From assembly GCF_019679455.1 (NCBI RefSeq), contig NZ_JAIEZQ010000001.1, positions 682,001 through 746,000 of the forward strand: a DNA stretch of 64,000 nt, written 5' to 3'. Shown piece by piece: positions 58,809 to 64,000 of the stretch. Each line of letters opens with the position of its first letter. Position 1 is the stretch's first letter. The notes under the pieces are model-generated. The model did no database searches. It was given only the letters and a program-made list of their open reading frames with translations, and was not told the DNA's origin. Source of the DNA: Nocardioides jiangsuensis. Its GTDB lineage: Bacteria; Actinomycetota; Actinomycetes; Propionibacteriales; Nocardioidaceae. A program made the translations under genes and the position numbers.

Positions 58809-59981
58809 TCAGCCGATCGGCAGCCCGGCGTAGTTCTCCGCGAGACCGGTCGCGCCCGCGCGGCTGCCCGCGACCCAGCGCAGCTGCGAGAGCTGGAGCT
58901 GTGTGTCGAACGGGTCGGGTCCGGCGTGCAGCATGGTGGTCATCCACCAGGAGAAGTGGGTGCAGCGCCAGACCCGGCGGAGGGCTCGGTCGGAGTAGGA
59001 GTCGGCGAGGGCAGGGTCCTTCTTGCGCAGGAGCGCGGCGAGGGCCGGCGCGAGCAGCGCGACGTCGGCCATGGCGAGGTTGAGTCCCTTCGCGCCGGTG
59101 GGCGGCACGATGTGCGCGGCGTCCCCGGCCAGGAAGAGCCGCCCGTACCGCATCGGCTCCATGACGAAGCTGCGCATCGGGAGCACGCTCCTGTCCGTGA
59201 TGGGTCCCGGGTCGAGCTGCCACCCGTCCTGGCCGTGACCGAGACGCGTGGCGAGCGCCTCCCAGATCCGGTCGTCGGACCAGTCGGCGAGGTCGGTGCC
59301 CGGGGCGACCTGGAGGTAGAAACGGCTCACGTGCGCCGTGCGCATCGAGTGCAGCGCGAAGCCGTCCGGGTGCCACGCGTAGATCAGCTCGTCCGTGGAG
59401 GGCGCCACGTCGGCGAGGATGCCGAGCCAGGAGTGGGGGTAGCTCCGCTCCCAGGTGCGCCTGGCGGAGTCCGGTACCGCCGCCCGGCTGGGACCGAACG
59501 AGCCGTCGCAGCCCACGATCACGTCGGCGTCCACGCGCGAGTCGTTTCCCTCGGCGTCCCGGTAGGTCACGTACGGACGGTCGCTGCCCGGGTCGTGGAC
59601 CTCGGTGTCGCTGACCTCGTAGTGGATCTCCTGCCCCGCGGCCTCGCGGGCCCGGCCGAGGTCCTTCTGCACCTCGCTCTGTCCGTAGAGCCAGACGCTG
59701 CGCCCGGCGAGATCGAGGAAGTCGAGGTGGTGCCGCTCGTGCGGCCACTGCAGGTAGATCCCGCGGTGCTCGCTTCCCTCACGGTGGAGCCGTTCCCCCA
59801 GACCCACCGCGTCGAACAGCTCGACGGTCGAGCTCTCGAGGATGCCGGCGCGGATCCGCGACTCGACGTACTCACGGGAGCGGGTCTCCAGCACGACGGA
59901 CTCGACGCCGTCGTGGGCCAGCAGATGAGAGAGCAGGAGCCCCGACGGGCCGGCTCCGATGATGGCGACCTCGGTGCGCAT
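58809..59981 (-). CDS. pobA: 4-Hydroxybenzoate 3-monooxygenase
   Basis: 390-aa flavoprotein that hydroxylates 4-hydroxybenzoate to protocatechuate. It closely follows PobA: VAIIGAGPSGLLLSHLLA, ESRIRAGILESSTVELF, VDADVIVGCDGSFGPSR, ERSYPHSWLGILADV, and GDAAHIVPPTGAKGLNLAMADV. Whether it prefers NADH or NADPH is not decided here. No ribosome binding site is visible; it lies 36 nt after the IclR gene on the same strand and may be co-transcribed with it. Feeds substrate to PcaHG. Confidence 0.93.
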   Translation of the reverse strand: MRTEVAIIGAGPSGLLLSHLLAHDGVESVVLETRSREYVESRIRAGILESSTVELFDAVGLGERLHREGSEHRGIYLQWPHERHHLDFLDLAGRSVWLYGQSEVQKDLGRAREAAGQEIHYEVSDTEVHDPGSDRPYVTYRDAEGNDSRVDADVIVGCDGSFGPSRAAVPDSARRTWERSYPHSWLGILADVAPSTDELIYAWHPDGFALHSMRTAHVSRFYLQVAPGTDLADWSDDRIWEALATRLGHGQDGWQLDPGPITDRSVLPMRSFVMEPMRYGRLFLAGDAAHIVPPTGAKGLNLAMADVALLAPALAALLRKKDPALADSYSDRALRRVWRCTHFSWWMTTMLHAGPDPFDTQLQLSQLRWVAGSRAGATGLAENYAGLPIG

Positions 59982-60017
59982 GGGGGTCAGTCAAGGTGGG
60001 AGCGGCGGTGAACGCCA

Positions 60018-60794
60018 TCACTCGCTTTCGTCCAGCGGAAGCGCCGACGCAAGGCTGCGGGTGATCCCCTGCGACGCGACCTGCAGGGCGGCGACCAACC
60101 GGCCGCGGTCCCGCTTGAGGCTCGGCACGACGATGCCGAGCGCGGCGACGACCGCGCGGTCCGGGGACCGCACCGGCACGGCGACCGAGCAGGCGCCGAG
60201 GCTCATCTCCTCACTCGTCTGCGCATAGCCCTCGGTGCGGACGCGCCGGAGCTCGGCCAGCAGCCGTCCCGGCTGCGTGAACGTGTACGGCGTCACCCGG
60301 GACAGGTCCGTCAGAACCGCCTCCCGGACCTCGTCCGGCGCGTAGGCCAGCAGCACCTTCCCGACTCCGGTGGCGTGCATCGGCAGCCGCGAGCCCACCT
60401 GGCTCACGACGGGGACGGAGGCGTGCCCGGCCAGGCGGTCGATGTAGAGCACCTCGGTCCCGTCCCGGACCGCCAGGTGGACCGTGGCCAGCGTGGCCGC
60501 GTAGATGTCGTGGAGGAACGGCGACGCGACCTGGCGCAGGTCGGTCTGCAGCGGCGCCAGCAGGCCGATGTCCCACAGCCGCCGACCCACGACGTACCTC
60601 CCCGACGGCCGCCGCGTGAGGGCGCCCCAGGCGACCAGCTCGCTCACCAGCCGGTGCGCCGTGGGGAGCGACAACCCGGCCCGGCGCGCGAGCTGGCTCA
60701 GGGTCAGACCGCGATGGTCGTCGTCGAAGGAGCCGAGCAGGGCCAGCACGCGGGACGTGACACTGGTGCCCGGACTGCTCGAGTTCCCGGCCAT
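60018..60794 (-). CDS. IclR-family regulator of the pob/pca genes
   Basis: 258-aa IclR regulator. The N-terminal winged helix is LTLSQLARRAGLSLPTAHRLVSELV, and the C-terminal effector domain contains VHLAVRDGTEVLYIDRL, MHATGVGKVLLAY, and YAQTSEEMSLGACSVAVPV. It is divergent from pcaH and upstream of pobA, so it probably responds to 4-hydroxybenzoate, protocatechuate or beta-ketoadipate (PobR/PcaR/PcaU-type). The ATG at 60794 follows GGAAGGAG. An imperfect palindrome overlaps that ribosome binding site. Confidence 0.9.
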   Translation of the reverse strand: MAGNSSSPGTSVTSRVLALLGSFDDDHRGLTLSQLARRAGLSLPTAHRLVSELVAWGALTRRPSGRYVVGRRLWDIGLLAPLQTDLRQVASPFLHDIYAATLATVHLAVRDGTEVLYIDRLAGHASVPVVSQVGSRLPMHATGVGKVLLAYAPDEVREAVLTDLSRVTPYTFTQPGRLLAELRRVRTEGYAQTSEEMSLGACSVAVPVRSPDRAVVAALGIVVPSLKRDRGRLVAALQVASQGITRSLASALPLDESE

Positions 60795-60803
60795 GCAGGC
60801 TCC

Positions 60804-60818
60804 TTCCACTCAGTGAAA
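60804..60818. promoter_or_regulatory. Imperfect palindrome, candidate IclR operator
   Basis: TTCCACTCAGTGAAA: arms match at 6 of 7 positions around a central C. It lies in the 69-bp region between the divergent starts and overlaps the ribosome binding site of the IclR gene, a position fit for autoregulation and control of pcaH. Confidence 0.4.
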
Positions 60819-60850
60819 GACCAGTGTCGCACCCTCCGGAGTTCCCGGCC

Positions 60851-60856
60851 TAGTGT
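60851..60856 (+). promoter_or_regulatory. Leaderless -10 of pcaH
   Basis: TAGTGT ends 7 nt before GTG 60864. There is no good -35, as expected for an activator-dependent promoter. Confidence 0.45.
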
Positions 60857-60863
60857 CCGTCGG

Positions 60864-61685
60864 GTGACCACGACACCAACCCGCGACGCGCAGCCACCCG
60901 CCGACACCACGTCGTCGGATGCCGCGGCGTCGAGTCAGGCGGACGTCAGCGCGGAGATCGAGGCGATCGCCGAGAAGTACCAGCGAGACGCCACCGACCG
61001 GCCCGAGACCCAGCCGCGGCTCGACTACCCGCCTTACCGCAGCAGCATCCTGCGTCACCCGACCAAGGACCTGCACCACACCGACCCGGAGGCGATCGAG
61101 ACCGTCGCACCGTGCTTCGGCCACCAGGACGTGGACGTCCTCGAGTCCGACCTGACGATCCAGCACGGCGGTGAGCCGATCGGCGAGCGGATGGTCGTGA
61201 CCGGCCGGGTGCTCGACGGGGACGGCCGGCCGGTGGCGAACCAGCTCGTCGAGATCTGGCAGGCCAACGCCGCCGGCCGGTACATCCACAAGCGGGACCA
61301 GCACCACGCGCCGGTCGACCCCAACTTCACCGGCGTGGGTCGCGCTCTGACCGGACCGGACGGCAGCTACCGGTTCACCACGATCAAGCCGGGCCCGTAC
61401 CCCTGGCGCAACCACGGCAACGCCTGGCGTCCGGCACACATCCACTTCTCGCTGTTCGGCACGGCGTTCACCCAGCGGATGATCACCCAGATGTACTTCC
61501 CGGGAGACCCGCTGTTCGCGCTGGACCCGATCTACCAGGCGATCGTCGACCAGCAGGCCCGGGACCGCCTCGTGGCGACCTACGATCACGAGGTGACCCA
61601 GCACGAGTGGAACACCGGCTACCGGTGGGACATCGTGCTCACGGGCTCGCACAGCACGCCGATGGAACGGGAGGACGACCAGTGA
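60864..61685 (+). CDS. pcaH: Protocatechuate 3,4-dioxygenase, beta subunit
   Basis: Catalytic subunit of the non-haem iron(III) ring-cleavage enzyme that makes 3-carboxy-cis,cis-muconate; 273 aa. Iron ligands are visible: Tyr in AAGRYIHKRD, Tyr in KPGPYPWRNHG, and His-x-His in WRPAHIHFSLFG. The N-terminal 30 residues are Thr/Ser-rich and disordered. The GTG start is set by the leaderless promoter. The stop overlaps the pcaG start (GTGA). Confidence 0.95.
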   Translation: MTTTPTRDAQPPADTTSSDAAASSQADVSAEIEAIAEKYQRDATDRPETQPRLDYPPYRSSILRHPTKDLHHTDPEAIETVAPCFGHQDVDVLESDLTIQHGGEPIGERMVVTGRVLDGDGRPVANQLVEIWQANAAGRYIHKRDQHHAPVDPNFTGVGRALTGPDGSYRFTTIKPGPYPWRNHGNAWRPAHIHFSLFGTAFTQRMITQMYFPGDPLFALDPIYQAIVDQQARDRLVATYDHEVTQHEWNTGYRWDIVLTGSHSTPMEREDDQ

Positions 61686-62251
61686 CCACGTCCCCGCTGC
61701 CGCCCACCCCGGGCCAGACCATCGGCCCCTTCTACGGCTATGCGCTTCCGTACGACGACGGCCAGCACCTGGTCCCGCCGGGCCGGGCGGACGCCGTCCG
61801 GCTGATCGGCCGCGTGCTCGACGGCCGGGGCGCACCCGTCCCGGACGCGATGCTCGAGATCTGGCAGGCGGACGCCGCCGGCCGCATCGTCAGGGAGGCC
61901 GGCTCGCTGCACCGCGACGGCCACACCTTCACCGGATGGGGCCGTGCCGCGACCGACAACACCGGCCGGTACTCCTTCACCACGGTGCGCCCCGGCGCGA
62001 GCCGACACGGCCGCCTGCCGTTCATCGCGATGACGGTCTTCGCCCGCGGCCTGCTCAACCGGCTGTTCACCCGCGTCTACCTGCCCGCCCCCGAGTCCGC
62101 CCTGGCCGGGGAGCCGCTGCTGGCCTCCCTGCCGCCGGAGCGACGGGGGACGCTGGTCGCGGAGGACGACGGGTCGGCCCTGCACTTCGACGTCCACCTC
62201 CAGGGTGACCGGGAGACGGTGTTCCTCACGTACCCGGGGCACGCCCCGTGA
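61682..62251 (+). CDS. pcaG: Protocatechuate 3,4-dioxygenase, alpha subunit
   Basis: 189-aa structural subunit of the PcaHG enzyme. It opens with PTPGQTIGPFYGYALPY and contains MLEIWQADAAGRIV and FTGWGRAATDNTGRYSF; as expected it lacks the iron-ligand His pair of the beta subunit. GTG overlaps the pcaH stop, and its own TGA overlaps the pcaB GTG, so subunit ratios are translationally coupled. Confidence 0.94.
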   Translation: MTTSPLPPTPGQTIGPFYGYALPYDDGQHLVPPGRADAVRLIGRVLDGRGAPVPDAMLEIWQADAAGRIVREAGSLHRDGHTFTGWGRAATDNTGRYSFTTVRPGASRHGRLPFIAMTVFARGLLNRLFTRVYLPAPESALAGEPLLASLPPERRGTLVAEDDGSALHFDVHLQGDRETVFLTYPGHAP

Positions 62252-63498
62252 CGGACCTGTTCAGTCCCGGGGACGAGCGCGCCGGCGCCCTGATGAGCGA
62301 CGAGGCGCTGCTCGACGCGCTGGTGGCCGTCGAGGAGGCATGGCTGCGCGTGCTCGCCAAGGCCGGTGTCGCGCCGGTCCGAGCAGATGCGCCGCTGGCC
62401 GGCCTCGTCTCCCCCGACGACGTCCCGGCGCTGGCCCGGGCGTCCGAGAGCGGCGGTAACCCCGTGATCCCGCTCGTCACCCTGCTCCGCGACCGGACCT
62501 CCGCCGACCCCGAGGTGGCCCGCTGGCTGCACCGCGGGCTGACCAGCCAGGACGTGCTCGACACGGCCCTCGTGCTCTGTCTGCGCGAGGTGGCCGGCAC
62601 GGTGCTGCGGGACGTGCACGGCCAGGTCGGGACCCTGCGTGACCTGGCGCGGGCCCACCGCGGCACGGTGCAGGCCGGGCGCACCCTCACCCAGCACGCC
62701 GTGCCGACGGCGTTCGGCCTCACCGTGGCCTGCTGGCTGCACGCCGTCCTCGACGCCGCGACGGACCTGCGCGCGGCGGCCCGGGCCCTGCCGGTGCAGG
62801 CCGGGGGTGCCGCCGGCACGCTCGCAGCCTCCCTCGAGCTGGCCGCCCTCGCCGGACTCGAGCAGCCGGCCGCGGCCGCCCGAGCCCTGACCGCGGACCT
62901 CGCCGCCGAGCTCGGCCTGGCCGACTCGGCGCCCTGGCACACCCGCCGGCGCCCGCTGACCCGGGTCGGCGACGCGCTGGTGGCGTGCACCGACGCCTTC
63001 GGGAAGATCGCCGGCGACGTGCTCGTGCGGACCCGCCCGGAGATCGGCGAGCTGGCCGAGTCGGCCGCCGAGGGCCGCGGTGGCTCGTCGACCATGCCGC
63101 ACAAGCAGAACCCGGTGCTGTCGGTGCTCGTCACCCGCGCCGCGCTGAGCGCTCCGCTCACCGCCGCGCAGCTGCACGTGGCGGCCGCGTCCGCCGTCGA
63201 CGACCGGCCGGCCGGCGCCTGGCACGCCGAGTGGCCGGCCCTGCGTACGCTCGGCCGGCTCGCCGCGGTCGCCGCCTCGCAGACCACCGACCTGCTCGCC
63301 GGGCTGACCGTGGACACCGGCCGCATGCGTGCCCACGCCGAGGCAGCCGGCGCCGGCCTGCTGGCCGAGCAGGCGTCCCTGCGTGCCCTGCACGGCCGGG
63401 ACGCGGGCACCGTGGTGGAGGACTACCTCGGTGCCGCCGACCTGTTGGTCGACGAGGCCGTAGCCCGTGCCGACGCCTTCCTGGAGGACCGACCGTGA
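62248..63498 (+). CDS. pcaB: 3-Carboxy-cis,cis-muconate cycloisomerase
   Basis: 416-aa member of the fumarase/aspartase superfamily that lactonises the ring-cleavage product. The signature loop is RGGSSTMPHKQNPVLS, with RGLTSQDVLDTALVL and AGRTLTQHAVPTAFG upstream. The chain is a little shorter than the approximately 450 residues common in proteobacteria. GTGA overlaps at both ends place it in one operon with pcaG and the next gene. Confidence 0.93.
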   Translation: MTDLFSPGDERAGALMSDEALLDALVAVEEAWLRVLAKAGVAPVRADAPLAGLVSPDDVPALARASESGGNPVIPLVTLLRDRTSADPEVARWLHRGLTSQDVLDTALVLCLREVAGTVLRDVHGQVGTLRDLARAHRGTVQAGRTLTQHAVPTAFGLTVACWLHAVLDAATDLRAAARALPVQAGGAAGTLAASLELAALAGLEQPAAAARALTADLAAELGLADSAPWHTRRRPLTRVGDALVACTDAFGKIAGDVLVRTRPEIGELAESAAEGRGGSSTMPHKQNPVLSVLVTRAALSAPLTAAQLHVAAASAVDDRPAGAWHAEWPALRTLGRLAAVAASQTTDLLAGLTVDTGRMRAHAEAAGAGLLAEQASLRALHGRDAGTVVEDYLGAADLLVDEAVARADAFLEDRP

Positions 63499-64000
63499 CC
63501 CACCCTGACCTCGCGCTGCACGACCTCGGCGGCACCGGGCCCCTGCTGGTGCTCGGCCCGTCGCTGGGCACCTCGGCCCGCACTCTCTGGGGCGCCTGCG
63601 CCGAGCGGCTGACCGACCGGTTCCACGTCGTCGCCTGGGACCTCCCCGGACACGGGGACAGCCCGACCGCCACCGGCTTCGACGTCGCCGACCTCGCCCG
63701 TGGCGTCCTGGCCGCGCTCGGCGGTGACGAGCGGTTCCACTACGCGGGCGACTCGGTCGGCGGCGCCGTGGGGCTGCAGCTGCTCCTCGACGCTCCGGAG
63801 CGCGTCGCCTCGGCGGTGCTGCTGTGCACGGGGCCGAGGATCGGCGACCCGGCCGGCTGGCACGACCGGGCGGCCGCCGTACGGTCCGGGGGCACCGCCG
63901 TCCTGCTCGACGCCACCCCTGGCCGCTGGTTCGGCCCCGGCTTCGCCGAGCGCGACGAGGCCCTGGCGAAGAGCCTGCTCGAGGACCTGGCCGCCACCGA
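63495..64000 (+). CDS. pcaD: 3-Oxoadipate enol-lactonase, alpha/beta hydrolase (3' end outside window)
   Basis: Open from GTG 63495 to the right edge (168 codons). The alpha/beta-hydrolase features are LLVLGPSLGTSARTLWGAC, VAWDLPGHGDSP, and the nucleophile elbow YAGDSVGGAVG. It is next in the operon after pcaB, where actinobacteria usually carry pcaD or the pcaD-pcaC fusion pcaL. Only the lactonase part is visible, so a C-terminal carboxymuconolactone decarboxylase domain cannot be judged. Confidence 0.85.
   Translation, partial: MTHPDLALHDLGGTGPLLVLGPSLGTSARTLWGACAERLTDRFHVVAWDLPGHGDSPTATGFDVADLARGVLAALGGDERFHYAGDSVGGAVGLQLLLDAPERVASAVLLCTGPRIGDPAGWHDRAAAVRSGGTAVLLDATPGRWFGPGFAERDEALAKSLLEDLAAT

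Overview
The window is a compact, high-GC chromosomal segment with many GTG starts and ATGA/GTGA stop-start overlaps. A GlnR-type box lies upstream of glnA, and many promoters look leaderless (TANNNT 6-8 nt before the start codon). Together these point to an actinobacterium. The protein set (lipB/lipA with DUF4191, DUF222-HNH protein, riboswitch-controlled ECF transporter, IclR-pca cluster) fits Nocardioidaceae, with Nocardioides or a relative most likely; that assignment is inference from gene content. No tRNA, rRNA or CRISPR array was seen.

Layout. 1-4.8 kb: 3' end of an aldo/keto reductase, a glutathione-independent formaldehyde dehydrogenase behind an aquaporin gene, a P-loop ATPase with an unusual promoter, and a small conserved protein. 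4.8-11.5 kb: a cobalamin riboswitch followed by a six-gene operon (secreted anchored protein, ECF transporter T, fused A-A' and S components, a metallo-beta-lactamase/CobU fusion, CobS) for corrinoid uptake and lower-loop assembly. 11.6-18.2 kb: central metabolism (gcvT, pepA, lpd, sucB). 18.2-22.9 kb: an 83-bp tandem repeat, a DUF222-HNH gene, a Nudix hydrolase, a TIGR01777 epimerase and an exported protein. 22.9-30.7 kb: an MMPL transporter, lipB, an ABC exporter pair, lipA, a DUF4191 protein and an alanyl-tRNA editing protein. 30.7-34.1 kb: a three-gene lipid-modification operon (FAD oxidoreductase, DUF1365, cyclopropane synthase-type methyltransferase). 34-37.7 kb: a phosphoribosyltransferase-hydrolase fusion, an RDD protein and glnA.

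37.7-42.1 kb is an accessory patch. Two paralogous membrane proteins of unknown function flank about 2 kb of poorly coding DNA that carries one small gene and an excisionase remnant. 42.1-52.5 kb is a nine-gene minus-strand stress operon: dnaK, grpE, cbpA-type dnaJ, cbpM-like modulator, clpB, thioredoxin, UBP-type zinc finger, a cyclic-nucleotide-domain/thioredoxin-reductase-like flavoprotein that lacks its CxxC, and an NADPH-FMN reductase. It is preceded by a MEDS-LuxR regulator and joins protein disaggregation to redox chemistry. 52.5-53.36 kb holds no recognisable gene but has a strong terminator-like hairpin.

53.4-58.7 kb contains small and unlinked genes: a VOC protein, a DUF309 protein with a predicted leaderless 16-codon upstream ORF, a Rox-like FAD monooxygenase, a YiaA/B two-helix protein, a permuted NlpC/P60-like protein, and another FAD oxidoreductase. 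58.8-64 kb is the 4-hydroxybenzoate/protocatechuate branch of the beta-ketoadipate pathway (pobA, IclR regulator, pcaH, pcaG, pcaB, start of pcaD/pcaL), which runs off the right edge.
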